A DNA stretch of 64,000 nucleotides from Caryophanales bacterium (GCA_029257405.1 JARIBO010000048.1:1-64000); one strand, 5' to 3'; positions 8,162 to 17,205 are shown, numbered from the stretch's first letter. Program-made: numbers and translations. The notes: generated from the sequence alone by a model not told the origin.

Positions 8162-8184
8162 CAAACTTATAAGATTGTTGTAAA
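8155..8184. repeat. inverted repeat, candidate operator between putP and the cupin gene
   Basis: Perfect 10-bp arms, TTTACAACAA (8155-8164) and TTGTTGTAAA (8175-8184), are separated by 10 bp, a spacing near two helical turns centre to centre. It overlaps the -35 box of the putP promoter, so a dimeric regulator bound here could control putP. The binding protein is unknown. Confidence 0.5.
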
Positions 8185-8289
8185 TTAAATATCAGATGAT
8201 ATAGGTTATATAAAGCGATTTTATGATAAGCTATATCCATTAGAAAAAATATATTAAATAGATAATAAAACATAGAAGGGCGGATTAAC

Positions 8290-8586
8290 ATGGATTTGAT
8301 TCAAACAAAAAATAAACTCATTGATCAATCAAAACATGCTGAAAGACTTATGAAATTTGAAAATGCTCAGTTCATTAATATACAAATGAAAAAAGGTGAG
8401 GTTCTAAGTGAACATCACGCAAAAGAAACAGTTATTATAATTGTACGAAAAGGACGAGTAGAGTTTAATGCAGGCAGTAAAAAAGAGATTGTTACTACTG
8501 AAAATGTACTTCAAATAGAACCATCTGAAAAGCATGATGTACTTGCATTAGAAGATACTGATTTTATTATAGTTAAAATAAATTAA
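8290..8586 (+). CDS. small cupin-domain protein
   Basis: A 98-residue protein with the single beta-barrel pattern of cupins: LSEHHAKETVIIIVRKGRVEF in the first conserved block, then a second block around IEPSEKHDVLALEDTDFIIVKI. The metal-binding histidines of cupin motif 1 may be H41-H42, and H79 may serve in motif 2. Such stand-alone cupins have diverse or unknown roles. It has a GAAGGGCGG site before ATG 8290 and is monocistronic, followed by a bidirectional terminator. Confidence 0.7.
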   Translation: MDLIQTKNKLIDQSKHAERLMKFENAQFINIQMKKGEVLSEHHAKETVIIIVRKGRVEFNAGSKKEIVTTENVLQIEPSEKHDVLALEDTDFIIVKIN

Positions 8587-8616
8587 AAAACAGACTATTT
8601 TAAAGTCTGTTTTTTT
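8585..8616. terminator. bidirectional terminator
   Basis: Stem AAAAAACAGACT with its complement AGTCTGTTTTTT and a six-base loop. It serves the cupin gene and the convergent 63-codon gene; the last codons of the latter are encoded in the stem. Confidence 0.85.
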
Positions 8617-8791
8617 CGTCCATTAATACATATGCTTGTTTTGGATCAATATCAATAAAAGAAGTTGTTTTACTTTTTTCGCCATCTTTAATGATAAGCG
8701 AAGTAAGGAATAAACCTACTGCAATAATGATAACTACCATAATGACTAGTATTATCACGAATAAACGTGATTTATTTTGTTTCTGAGACAT
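8600..8791 (-). CDS. 63-residue single-pass membrane protein, unknown
   Basis: The product has a basic N-terminus (MSQKQNKSRLF), one strong membrane helix at about residues 10-34 and a polar C-terminal tail of about 30 residues (SFIDIDPKQAYVLMDEKNRL). The charge pattern suggests the N-terminus is inside and the tail outside. A GGTAAGGTGGG ribosome site precedes the ATG at 8791. I do not recognise the family. Its final codons and stop lie in the shared terminator, which is unusual but recurs in this window. It could be conserved in relatives; nothing shows its function. Confidence 0.6.
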   Translation of the reverse strand: MSQKQNKSRLFVIILVIMVVIIIAVGLFLTSLIIKDGEKSKTTSFIDIDPKQAYVLMDEKNRL

Positions 8792-8871
8792 AAAATACCC
8801 ACCTTACCTAGCTAATGTAACTAGTATAACTTAAAAACAATTAAAATGTTTAAATAATACTTAAAATTAAA

Positions 8872-9978
8872 CTAGATTATTTTAATATGTTTTGTGTAAT
8901 CATCTTTATATTTTCGGTAAAATTCGATCATACTTGGTAAGGTGTCCTTTAAATCAGGGCATTTAATATTACCTAATAATAAATCTTGCTCTGCGATTGT
9001 TGTGTCATAACTAGTATCATAAATAAAGTAATCAATTGCTTCTTTTTCTACACCAATCCATTTCCGTAAACTTGAAAACGACAATATTTTTTTGGTTAAT
9101 GAGCTAGGTACACGCAATTTAGGTTCGCGATTTAAATATTCAGCCATTAACATCGTATAAAGTTCAGACATTGTATAAGGATTTGGATCAGCTAAATGAT
9201 ATGTTTTATTAATACCAATCTCATTAATTGCTAAAAAGCTCGTTGCTTCGATTACATAATCACTAGGTACAAAATTACCTTCGACTTGTGAATTATCAAT
9301 CATTGGAATAATTGGCGAAAATTTTAGTTTGTCAAAAAAGTTCAAGAAAAAATACAAACCATCAAATTTAATTGTTTTACCCGTTACAGAGTTTCCTTTA
9401 ACAACGCTTGGTCTAATGATTGTTAGAGGTACTTTATCCTTTAAGGCTTCAACGCTAATTTCTGCGTAGTATTTTGTTTCTTCATAATAATTTTTAAAAG
9501 GTTCATTATGAACTAAATCAGTTTCATAGATTATTCCCTCACGTTTTCCAGCAACATATGCTGTACTAAAATAAATATATCTATTTAAATGAGATAACGT
9601 TTGAACAAATTTGTTAATATGCTTTGTTCCGTCAACGTTTACTTTATAAGCTATTTCTTTAGGAACAGCTAAATCATACACTGCAGCTAAGTGAAAAACG
9701 TGTGTGATATTATTCATAGAAGAAAGACTAGTTTGTTGTAAACCTAAGTCAGGTAGCGTAATATCACCTTCGATAAGTGAAAAGTTTTCAATATCTAAAT
9801 CATTTTTTTCTGTAAAGTTATTTAATTGACTAAATGCAAGCGCTTTCGTGCTAGGCAAAGTAAGCAAATAGACATGGTCAATTTCCTTAGGATAATCTTT
9901 ATATAATTGTGTTAATAATTGTTCAGCTAAAAAACCGGGAAAACCAGTAATAAAATAAGTTTGTACTATAACAAACAT
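8872..9978 (-). CDS. NAD(P)-dependent short-chain reductase/epimerase (SDR superfamily)
   Basis: About 366 residues with an N-terminal Rossmann motif YFITGFPGFLAEQL, the extended-SDR signature FHLAAVYDL, and a catalytic Y-x3-K as YYEETKYYAE. The GFPGF nucleotide loop and overall plan resemble thioester-reductase/fatty-acyl-reductase-like SDR proteins of unknown substrate that are common in Bacillales. The start is uncertain: ATG 9978 sits only one or two bases after AAAGGAG, whereas an ATA codon at 9969-9967 has ideal spacing and would give MVQTYFITG. It is monocistronic. Confidence 0.75.
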   Translation of the reverse strand: MFVIVQTYFITGFPGFLAEQLLTQLYKDYPKEIDHVYLLTLPSTKALAFSQLNNFTEKNDLDIENFSLIEGDITLPDLGLQQTSLSSMNNITHVFHLAAVYDLAVPKEIAYKVNVDGTKHINKFVQTLSHLNRYIYFSTAYVAGKREGIIYETDLVHNEPFKNYYEETKYYAEISVEALKDKVPLTIIRPSVVKGNSVTGKTIKFDGLYFFLNFFDKLKFSPIIPMIDNSQVEGNFVPSDYVIEATSFLAINEIGINKTYHLADPNPYTMSELYTMLMAEYLNREPKLRVPSSLTKKILSFSSLRKWIGVEKEAIDYFIYDTSYDTTIAEQDLLLGNIKCPDLKDTLPSMIEFYRKYKDDYTKHIKII

Positions 9979-10072
9979 CTCCTTTTTAATCTATTTTAGC
10001 AGAGTGAATTTTAATTACAATACTACTTTATTCTTTATCTGGCATTTTTAGGAAGTAAAATTTAATTTAAAT

Positions 10073-10960
10073 TTAGATATCAAGATTTGTATCTTTAGTT
10101 AAAAAATTGAGTAACGCTTTAACTGAATAAGAATGATAACTATCTTTTTTTGTAATGATGTTTAATTGCCAGATTGGAGGGTTTTTTAAAGGAATCATTT
10201 TCACGTTATGATTATTCATTTTTGAGTAGACAGAAACAGGTAAAATAGTAATTCCGAGTTCGGCATTAACGAGTTCTGTAATAAGGTCCCATTGCGAACT
10301 TTCATAAGCAATTAGTGGTTGAAAACCAGCATTTTGACAATAACGAATAATTAAGTCATGCAAAGCAAATTCTGGATTAAATAAAATGAATTTTTCTTTC
10401 TTTAATTCTTCTAAATTAAGAATCTTCCTATTAGCAAGTTTGTGATTGGCGGGTAAAAACACTTGAAAATTTTCTTTTTTGAAAGGAAAAATATTATATT
10501 TATCTTCTACTGTAGGTGAGACGACAATTCCAATTTCTACTTTTCCGTCACCAATTAAAGTTTCTATCTTTTTGGCTCCGTGTTCCACGAGTTCGAGTTT
10601 TATTTTAGGATGTGCTTGAGCAAATGCACCAGCAATTTCAGGGAAAAATAAAGCTCCAATAAGAGGTGGTATACCAAACTTAATGTTTCCTTCTGGTATT
10701 AAAGCAAGATCATCTAAAAGAATGTTTAATTCATCAGTTGCTCCTAAAATCTTCTGAGCTTGTTTAAACACAATTTTGCCAGCATCCGTTAAAATTAATT
10801 TCCGTGTTGAACGTTCAAAAAGCTCAACATTTAATTTGCTTTCTAGTTTTTTAATTGATTTACTTAAAGTGGGCTGGGAAACAAAAATATTTTCAGCTGC
10901 TCGAGAAAAACCATCATAATTCACAATTTCTATAAAATATCTTAATTCTTTTAATTCCAA
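10073..10960 (-). CDS. LysR-family transcriptional regulator
   Basis: A 295-residue regulator with the N-terminal winged helix-turn-helix (MELKELRYFIEIVNYDGFSRAAENIFVSQP in pieces; HTH at about residues 18-37) and a C-terminal periplasmic-binding-like effector domain. It is divergent from the thiolase/CoA-transferase operon at 11088, with only 127 bp between, the usual geometry for a LysR protein controlling its neighbour. It may respond to a short-chain organic acid or CoA ester; that is inference. A candidate binding dyad lies at 10974-10988. Confidence 0.88.
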   Translation of the reverse strand: MELKELRYFIEIVNYDGFSRAAENIFVSQPTLSKSIKKLESKLNVELFERSTRKLILTDAGKIVFKQAQKILGATDELNILLDDLALIPEGNIKFGIPPLIGALFFPEIAGAFAQAHPKIKLELVEHGAKKIETLIGDGKVEIGIVVSPTVEDKYNIFPFKKENFQVFLPANHKLANRKILNLEELKKEKFILFNPEFALHDLIIRYCQNAGFQPLIAYESSQWDLITELVNAELGITILPVSVYSKMNNHNVKMIPLKNPPIWQLNIITKKDSYHSYSVKALLNFLTKDTNLDI

Positions 10961-10973
10961 AATAACACCGCCT

Positions 10974-10988
10974 ATTCAATTATAGAAT
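10974..10988. promoter_or_regulatory. candidate LysR-type operator
   Basis: ATTC-AATTATA-GAAT is a dyad of the T-N11-A kind bound by LysR regulators. It lies in the divergent region between the regulator gene and the thiolase operon. Confidence 0.45.
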
Positions 10989-11087
10989 ATATACTATTCA
11001 ACATATTCATTTTACTTATAAAACGCTCTCATGTAAAATAAAAGATAAGAAAAGACAGGTTGAATATGAAAGAAAGGGAGTAATAAG

Positions 11088-12275
11088 ATGAACTTAAACG
11101 AAGTTGTCGCTGTTAGTGCATTAAGAACTCCAATAGGAACTTTTAATGGATCATTAAAAGATGTGAGTGCTGTAGATTTAGGTGCATTAGTTATTAAATC
11201 AGTTTTAAAAGATGCTAAAGTAGACGCTACTGAAGTGGATGAAGTCATTATGGGTAACGTGCTTCAAGCAGGACTTGGGCAAAATCCAGCTCGCCAAGCT
11301 TCAATCAAAGCAGGCTTACCTGATTACGTCCCAGCATTTACGATTAATAAAGTATGTGGATCAGGATTAAAATCAGTGCATTTAGCAGCGCAATCTATTA
11401 TGTTAGGTGATGCTGAAATTGTTGTCGCAGGTGGGATGGAAAGTATGAGCCGAGCGCCTTATTTATTAGATGGTGCAAGAAGTGGTTATCGTATGGGTGA
11501 TAAATCGGCTGTCGATAGTATGATTAAAGATGGTTTATGGTGTGCATTTAATGATTATCATATGGGCGTCACGGCTGAAAATATTAATGACGCTTACAAA
11601 TTAACCCGAGAAGAGCAAGACCGCTTTTCAAATTCAAGCCAAGCTAAAGCAACAAAAGCTCAAGAAGCAGGCAAGTTTGTAGATGAAATTGTTTCAGTAG
11701 AAATACCAACTAGACGTGGTGAAACGATTGTATTTTCAGAAGATGAATATATAAAACCAAATACAACAGAAGAAAGTCTCGCAAAATTAAGGCCAGCATT
11801 TAAAAAAGATGGTAGTGTTACTGCTGGAAATTCTTCTGGAATTAATGATGGTGCTGCAGCTATATTATTAATGAGTCGGAAAAAAGCAGATGAATTAGGT
11901 TTAAAACCACTTGCAACAATTGAAGGTAATGCAAGTGTAGGACTTGATCCAAAAGTCATGGGACTTGGTCCAATCGAATCTACAAAAAAAGTATTAGAAA
12001 AAACAAAACTTAATGTAGCGGATCTGGATTTAATTGAAGCAAATGAGGCATTTGCTGCTCAATCACTTGCTGTAGGAAAAACGCTAGAATTCCCTGCAGA
12101 CAAGCTAAACGTGAATGGTGGAGCAATTGCCCTAGGTCACCCGATAGGAGCAAGTGGGACACGCGTATTAGTTACTTTAATGCATGAGTTAAAGCGCAGA
12201 GATGGTAAATACGGGCTTGCGACACTTTGCATTGGTGGCGGTCTAGGTATTGCTACAATTATAAAAAGAGATTAG
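11088..12275 (+). CDS. acetyl-CoA C-acetyltransferase (thiolase)
   Basis: A 395-residue thiolase that interconverts two acetyl-CoA and acetoacetyl-CoA. The catalytic residues are present: C90 (NKVCGSGL), H351 ([10 protein letters not shown]) and C381 (LCIGGGLG). The length is standard. It starts an operon with the two 3-oxoacid CoA-transferase subunits, 15 bp before the first. Together they would convert acetoacetate plus succinyl-CoA to acetyl-CoA. The divergent LysR gene probably regulates it. The ATG 11088 has GAAAGGGAG upstream. Confidence 0.93.
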   Translation: MNLNEVVAVSALRTPIGTFNGSLKDVSAVDLGALVIKSVLKDAKVDATEVDEVIMGNVLQAGLGQNPARQASIKAGLPDYVPAFTINKVCGSGLKSVHLAAQSIMLGDAEIVVAGGMESMSRAPYLLDGARSGYRMGDKSAVDSMIKDGLWCAFNDYHMGVTAENINDAYKLTREEQDRFSNSSQAKATKAQEAGKFVDEIVSVEIPTRRGETIVFSEDEYIKPNTTEESLAKLRPAFKKDGSVTAGNSSGINDGAAAILLMSRKKADELGLKPLATIEGNASVGLDPKVMGLGPIESTKKVLEKTKLNVADLDLIEANEAFAAQSLAVGKTLEFPADKLNVNGGAIALGHPIGASGTRVLVTLMHELKRRDGKYGLATLCIGGGLGIATIIKRD

Positions 12276-12290
12276 TTAGGAGGAAAAGAA

Positions 12291-12983
12291 ATGAAGAAAA
12301 TATATACTGATTTTGAAAGTGCGATAGAAAATATTGAAAGTGGCATGACAATAATGGTGGGTGGTTTTGGAATCGTTGGTATTCCAGAAAACTTAATCCA
12401 AGCATTGAAAAAGAAAGGTACAAAAGATTTAACTGTTATTTCTAATAACTGCGGCATTGATGGTTGGGGCTTAGGTCTTTTATTAGAAGACAAGCAAATA
12501 ACTAAAATGATTGCATCTTATGTTGGTGAAAATAAAGAATTTGAGCGTCAGTTTTTAAGTGAAGAATTAGAGGTTGACCTTGTTCCTCAAGGAACGCTAG
12601 CTGAAAAAATTCGCGCAGGTGGTGCTGGAATTCCCGCATTTTATACACCAGCTGGTGTAGGAACAATCATAGCTGAAGGAAAAGAAACAAAAGTGTTTAA
12701 TGGTAAAGAGTATTTATTAGAAGAATCACTTACAGCTGATGTAAGTCTTGTGAGAGCTTGGAAAGCAGATAAAATGGGTAATTTAGTGTATAGAAAAACC
12801 GCACAAAATTTCAATCCGAATATGGCAACAGCAGGAAAAATAACAATAGCTGAAGTAGAAGAAATTGTCGAAGTAGGCGAACTCGATCCAGATGAAATAG
12901 ATACACCTAGTATTTATGTTCAAGGGATTGTTCAAGGAGATCAAGAAAAACGCATTGAAAGACTAACAGTTAAGGAGGCTTAA
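12291..12983 (+). CDS. scoA: 3-oxoacid CoA-transferase subunit A
   Basis: A 230-residue alpha subunit of a succinyl-CoA:acetoacetate type CoA-transferase. Typical segments are TIMVGGFGIVGIPENLI near the N-terminus, SNNCGIDGWGLG, and PQGTLAEKIRAGGAGIPAFYTPAGVGT in the middle. It works as a heteromer with the product of the next gene, 2 bp downstream. A clear AGGAGG precedes ATG 12291. The natural substrate could be acetoacetate or another short 3-oxoacid; the adjacent thiolase favours acetoacetate. Confidence 0.92.
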   Translation: MKKIYTDFESAIENIESGMTIMVGGFGIVGIPENLIQALKKKGTKDLTVISNNCGIDGWGLGLLLEDKQITKMIASYVGENKEFERQFLSEELEVDLVPQGTLAEKIRAGGAGIPAFYTPAGVGTIIAEGKETKVFNGKEYLLEESLTADVSLVRAWKADKMGNLVYRKTAQNFNPNMATAGKITIAEVEEIVEVGELDPDEIDTPSIYVQGIVQGDQEKRIERLTVKEA

Positions 12984-12985
12984 TA

Positions 12986-13645
12986 ATGAGTAAAAATAAT
13001 CGCGTAACAATTGCAAAACGTGCTGAAAAAGAATTAAAAGATGGTTTTTATGTTAACTTAGGTATTGGAATGCCAACAATGGTCGCAAATCACATATCAG
13101 AAAATAAACAAGTTGTTTTACAATCTGAAAATGGATTGCTCGGAATTGGTCCATACCCAACTAAAGAAGAAGTTGATCCTGATTTAATTAATGCTGGAAA
13201 AGAAACTGTAACGACTATTAAAGGTGCTAGTTTCTTTGATAATGCAACATCATTTGCGATGATTCGTGGAGGGCATGTTGACTTAGCAATTCTTGGCGGC
13301 ATGGAAGTGTCTGAAAAAGGTGATTTAGCTAGTTGGATGATTCCTGGTAAAGTGGTTAAAGGAATGGGCGGAGCAATGGACTTAGTCCACGGAGCTAAAA
13401 AAATCATTACAATTATGGATCATACTACAAGAGATGGTAAGCCAAAGATTTTAAAAGAATGCTCACTTCCTCTAACAGGAGCAGGTGTAATAGATCAAAT
13501 TATTACTGAACGTGCAGTAATCAACGTAACTGAAAATGGACTCGAGTTGATTGAAGTAGCTGAAGGTTATACATTAGAAGATGTGATTAATGCAACGGAA
13601 GCAAAATTACTTATTTCTGAAAGTATTAAATATGATGCGTTTTAA
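12986..13645 (+). CDS. scoB: 3-oxoacid CoA-transferase subunit B
   Basis: A 219-residue beta subunit carrying the catalytic glutamate E48 in the motif QSENGLLGIGPYP, which forms the CoA-thioester intermediate. Other family blocks are YVNLGIGMPT, GGHVDLAILGGMEVS and IMDHTTRDGKPKIL. It directly follows subunit A with a 2-bp gap and an AAGGAGG site inside the end of scoA. It is the last gene of the ketone-body-type operon; a strong terminator follows. Confidence 0.93.
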   Translation: MSKNNRVTIAKRAEKELKDGFYVNLGIGMPTMVANHISENKQVVLQSENGLLGIGPYPTKEEVDPDLINAGKETVTTIKGASFFDNATSFAMIRGGHVDLAILGGMEVSEKGDLASWMIPGKVVKGMGGAMDLVHGAKKIITIMDHTTRDGKPKILKECSLPLTGAGVIDQIITERAVINVTENGLELIEVAEGYTLEDVINATEAKLLISESIKYDAF

Positions 13646-13655
13646 ATAAATTATC

Positions 13656-13694
13656 ATACCCTAATCTAAGTAAAGTTAGATTAGGGTATTTTAT
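13656..13694 (+). terminator. terminator of the thiolase/CoA-transferase operon
   Basis: A perfect 13-bp stem, ATACCCTAATCTA with TAGATTAGGGTAT, and an 8-base loop, followed by a short T-rich stretch. Confidence 0.85.
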
Positions 13695-13738
13695 TTTCTT
13701 TCAAAATATCTGTATAATAACAGTAGGAGGAATTAAGC

Positions 13739-14293
13739 ATGAAAATTATTACGGTAACAGGATATAAATCAATGGAACTAGGAATTTTTAATGAGTCCGA
13801 TGAGAAAATAAAGTTTATAAAAAAAAGCATTGAAAATAGATTAATCGCTTTAATTGAAGAAGGGTTAGAGTGGGTTTTAACATCTGGACAAATAGGTGTT
13901 GAATTATGGACTGCAGAAGTATTAATTGAACTTAAAAAAACATATGACATAAAATTCGCTATTATACCCGCATTTGAAAATCACCATAGCCGTTGGCCTG
14001 ATGATTTAAAAATAAAGTATGCAGAACTCATTCAGGCAGCAGATTTTTATGATGCGATTTATAAAGGGGATTATAAAGCACCCTATCAATTTAAAGAACG
14101 CGATCTTTGGATGATTAATAAAAGTGATGCTTGCTTAATTTTAATGGATCCTGAGTATCCAGAAAGTACACAATACTTTCATAAATTAGCAGAACAAGCA
14201 AATAACTATCCCATTATGTATATTACACCATCAGATATAGAAGATGCTGTTGAAGAGATGGCAATGTTAGATCCTGATTATTGGATACAGTAA
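13739..14293 (+). CDS. ypsA: YpsA-like SLOG-family protein (DUF1273)
   Basis: A 184-residue cytoplasmic protein whose start (MKIITVTGYKSMELGIF) and the segment WVLTSGQIGVELWTAEVL match YpsA/DUF1273, a SLOG (SMF/DprA-LOG) family Rossmann-like fold predicted to bind a nucleotide-derived ligand. In Bacillus and Staphylococcus YpsA has been linked to cell division when overproduced; its ligand is unknown. The gene follows its own AGGAGG (13727-13732 region) after the upstream terminator, and a GDPD gene follows 20 bp later, possibly in one transcript. Confidence 0.85.
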   Translation: MKIITVTGYKSMELGIFNESDEKIKFIKKSIENRLIALIEEGLEWVLTSGQIGVELWTAEVLIELKKTYDIKFAIIPAFENHHSRWPDDLKIKYAELIQAADFYDAIYKGDYKAPYQFKERDLWMINKSDACLILMDPEYPESTQYFHKLAEQANNYPIMYITPSDIEDAVEEMAMLDPDYWIQ

Positions 14294-14313
14294 AAGATTA
14301 AAGGGATGATTAG

Positions 14314-15045
14314 ATGGTAAAAATAATTGCTCATCGGGGGAGTTCAGGGAGATTTCCAGAAAATACAATGACGGCATTTTTAGAAGCTAAAAATGCCGGA
14401 GCAGATGGAATTGAAATGGACGTTAGATTTACTAAAGACCAGGAGCTTGTTGTGATTCATGACGAAACAGTTGACCGAACAACAGACGGTAAAGGAAAAG
14501 TGTCTGAGTATAACTTAACTGAACTAAAAAAATTAAACGCCGGAGCACGTTATCCAAACTACGATAAACATGAAACAATTTTAACGTTAAAAGAGTATCT
14601 AGATTGGGCGAGCCAGACGAATTTAATTTTAAATATTGAACTTAAATATAGTGAAGATACTTATACAAATTATGAAGCGGATGTATTAGCTTTATTAAAT
14701 AATTATGATTTAGGAGAGCGATTGATAATTTCGTCATTTAATCCTACTGGTTTACAAAAAATTGCCAAGTTAGCAGCTCACATAAAGCTTGGTTTACTTT
14801 ACTCTAAAAAAATAAAGAAACCAGATCTGTATATTAAAAAGTTAGGAATTGGTGCAATACATCCATCGAAAAAAATTACTAATCAAAAATTAATTAAACG
14901 AGCTAAAAACAACGAGATTCCGATTCGTGTTTACACAATAAATACTGAAAAAGAAATAAATAAATATCTAAAAATGGATTGCACGGCAATCATTACCGAC
15001 TTTCCAGACCGGGCATTAGTTTTGAGAAAGAAACAGTTATTCTAG
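14314..15045 (+). CDS. glycerophosphodiester phosphodiesterase
   Basis: A 243-residue cytoplasmic GDPD (no signal peptide), hydrolysing glycerophosphodiesters to glycerol 3-phosphate and an alcohol. The catalytic histidines are in AHRGSSGRFPENT (H7) and VVIHDETVDRTTDGKG; the acidic metal ligands are in GIEMDVRFT and NIELKY. The length and organisation match UgpQ-type intracellular enzymes. It lies 20 bp after ypsA and is followed by a weak hairpin. Confidence 0.92.
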   Translation: MVKIIAHRGSSGRFPENTMTAFLEAKNAGADGIEMDVRFTKDQELVVIHDETVDRTTDGKGKVSEYNLTELKKLNAGARYPNYDKHETILTLKEYLDWASQTNLILNIELKYSEDTYTNYEADVLALLNNYDLGERLIISSFNPTGLQKIAKLAAHIKLGLLYSKKIKKPDLYIKKLGIGAIHPSKKITNQKLIKRAKNNEIPIRVYTINTEKEINKYLKMDCTAIITDFPDRALVLRKKQLF

Positions 15046-15076
15046 TCTGTCCTTTAGTAAAAGACAGGCTATTTAT
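15044..15076 (+). terminator. weak terminator after the GDPD gene
   Basis: AGTCTGTC pairs with GACAGGCT (one G-T pair) around an 11-base loop, followed by ATTTATT. The T-run is poor, so some read-through is possible. Confidence 0.5.
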
Positions 15077-15176
15077 TATGGACTAAAAAATTAACTATTA
15101 AAATTGCTATACAAATTGAACTGTTATACAATAGATTTGTTTTAAATGATGTACATAAATTTGAGGGGGAAAGATT

Positions 15177-16829
15177 GTGAGTACTACTTGGAATTGGCTA
15201 TGGGATAAACATGATGAAATTAAGGAAGCATTTAGTTTTTTTGTGAAACCTAATAAATCATCGAAAAAAACGAGTTTATTAAGTGGATCAAAGTCGGAAA
15301 TATATAAAAGTAATAAAAATGGCAATAATAAAGAACCTCGAAGTTACAAGTTTGCACAAAAAATGGGATTAATTATGGGACCGTTATCTTTTATTTTAAT
15401 ACTTTTTTTATTTACTCCTGAGGGTTTAAATCCTGAAGCACGAGCAGTTTTAGCAAGTACGAGTTGGATTGCTATTTGGTGGATGACTGAAGCCATACCG
15501 ATTCCAGCAACGTCATTATTACCTATTATTTTATTTCCTTTAACAAATAGTTTAGATATAGCAGCAACAACATCTGCTTATGGAAATGGAACCATATTTT
15601 TATTTATGGGTGGATTTATGATTGCTTTAACGATGGAGAAGTGGAATTTACATCGCCGAATTGCGTTATCAATCATTTCTGTTGTCGGTACAAATACTAA
15701 TTTAATTATATTAGGTTTTATGGTTTCAACAGGTTTTTTATCAATGTGGATTTCAAATACAGCTACAGCAATGATGATGGTTCCAATCGGACTTGCCATT
15801 ATTTATCAAGTTGCTGAAGCATTAAAAGATCGACCAGAAATAGATACTTCACAAGAAAACTTTAAGTTTGGTAAAGCGCTTATGCTAGGGATTGCTTATT
15901 CAGCTTCGTTAGGTGGAATTTCAACATTAATTGGAACACCACCAAACACGCTACTCGCAGGAGCGATTAATACGACTTATGGGATAGATCTTTCATTTGC
16001 AAGATGGATGCTTTTTGGAGTACCAATTTCTTGGACCTTTATTTTAATTACTTGGGTGTACTTAGTTAAGTTTGCCTATCCATCTGAATTCAAAAACCTA
16101 CCAGGTGGTAAGGAAGTTATAGGTAATGAGAAGTTAGCACTTGGTAAAGCGTCTTACGAAGAAAAAGCTGTTTTCATAGTGTTTATTTTAGCAGCATTAT
16201 CTTGGATTTCACGTTCGTTTTTATTAGAAAAAATTAATCCAAATATAGATGACACAATGATTGCGATTATCGCAGCACTTATCTTATTTGCGATTCCATC
16301 TAAAAATAAACCAGGAGATCGTTTACTCGACTGGAATACTGCACTTAAACTCCCTTGGGGTATCTTACTCTTATTTGGAGGTGGACTAGCAATCGCTTCA
16401 GGATTCGTAGAGTCAGGTTTATCTGCTTGGATGGGTGAACAACTTATTGCTTTGCAAGGTGTTCATTTATTAATGATACTTATTATTGTTGGTACTTTAG
16501 TTATTTTCTTAACAGAAGTAACGTCCAATACAGCAACTGCTTCAATGATGTTCCCAATTATGGCAGCATTAGCATTTGCGCTTGATATTCATCCGTACTC
16601 AGTGATGATTGTTGCAGCAGTAAGTGCGTCATGTGCATTTATGTTACCTGTAGCGACTCCACCAAATGCCGTTGTGTTTGGATCTGGTTATATACGGATT
16701 CAAGATATGGCCAAAGCTGGATTCCTTTTAAATGTAGTAGGAATATTCCTTGTTTCTTTAGCAGTTTATTTCTTATTACCACTCGTTTGGGGAATCGATT
16801 TAAATATCTTCCCAGCAGAATTAAAATAA
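15177..16829 (+). CDS. sdcS: sodium/dicarboxylate symporter, DASS (SLC13) family
   Basis: A 550-residue carrier with a cytoplasmic N-terminal extension of about 60 residues and roughly 11 membrane segments, importing C4-dicarboxylates such as succinate, malate or fumarate with Na+. DASS features: two inverted SNT-type motifs, WISNTATAMMM and EVTSNTATASMM, each near a re-entrant hairpin, plus the family-specific GTPPNTLLAG and ATPPNAVVFG. The start is GTG 15177 behind a strong GAGGGGGAAAG site, which is partly complementary to the C-rich loop of the candidate small RNA at 20903-21053. Substrate is by family. Confidence 0.87.
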   Translation: MSTTWNWLWDKHDEIKEAFSFFVKPNKSSKKTSLLSGSKSEIYKSNKNGNNKEPRSYKFAQKMGLIMGPLSFILILFLFTPEGLNPEARAVLASTSWIAIWWMTEAIPIPATSLLPIILFPLTNSLDIAATTSAYGNGTIFLFMGGFMIALTMEKWNLHRRIALSIISVVGTNTNLIILGFMVSTGFLSMWISNTATAMMMVPIGLAIIYQVAEALKDRPEIDTSQENFKFGKALMLGIAYSASLGGISTLIGTPPNTLLAGAINTTYGIDLSFARWMLFGVPISWTFILITWVYLVKFAYPSEFKNLPGGKEVIGNEKLALGKASYEEKAVFIVFILAALSWISRSFLLEKINPNIDDTMIAIIAALILFAIPSKNKPGDRLLDWNTALKLPWGILLLFGGGLAIASGFVESGLSAWMGEQLIALQGVHLLMILIIVGTLVIFLTEVTSNTATASMMFPIMAALAFALDIHPYSVMIVAAVSASCAFMLPVATPPNAVVFGSGYIRIQDMAKAGFLLNVVGIFLVSLAVYFLLPLVWGIDLNIFPAELK

Positions 16830-16878
16830 AACGGTTGGTTAATTTGGATTATATCAAAACATTAATTGTTTCAATAGT

Positions 16879-16907
16879 TTGACAAAAGCTCATTTATTAG
16901 TAATAAT
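16879..16907 (+). promoter_or_regulatory. promoter of the proBA T-box transcript
   Basis: A perfect TTGACA (16879-16884) and AATAAT (16902-16907, one mismatch to TATAAT) are spaced by 17 bp. Transcription would start near 16914, just before the T-box leader. Confidence 0.65.
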
Positions 16908-16913
16908 AAGAAT

Positions 16914-17160
16914 AAATAATTATCTAAAACGGTAAAAAGAGTTAGTAAATTATTTAGTGAGTTTAGAGAGTGGGATTTATAAGCTGAAAGATTCCGCACT
17001 TACAATAATTGAACCTGTCTTTTTCATAAGTCCCTGTGAAAAACAGTGGCGCAGTCTCTAGCGTTATGAGGTATGAGGAGTACTGTTTTTTGTGCTCAAA
17101 TGATGGTGGTACCACGGAAGTTAAGTTCTTTCGTCCTTTATAGGATGAGAGAACTTTTTT
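16914..17160 (+). promoter_or_regulatory. T-box riboswitch, proline-specific, before proBA
   Basis: This leader fills the 360-bp gap before proB. It has the AGAGAG block of Stem I (about 16966), the specifier loop GAACCTG with CCT, a proline codon, at 17014-17016, the T-box sequence TGGTGGTACCACGG (17104-17117), and a strong terminator (17123-17160: GTTCTTTCGTCCT pairing with AGGATGAGAGAAC, then TTTTTT). UGGU in the antiterminator bulge fits tRNA-Pro ending in A-CCA. Uncharged tRNA-Pro should promote read-through into proB-proA. Confidence 0.92.
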
Positions 17161-17205
17161 GTTTATTAAAAAATGATTTAAAAGTATGTCTTGGGGAGTA
17201 TAGCG

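Noticed and set aside
13090-13407. Minus-strand 105-codon frame opposite scoB
   Set aside because: It lies wholly inside a well-supported gene, has no ribosome site and has shadow-type composition.
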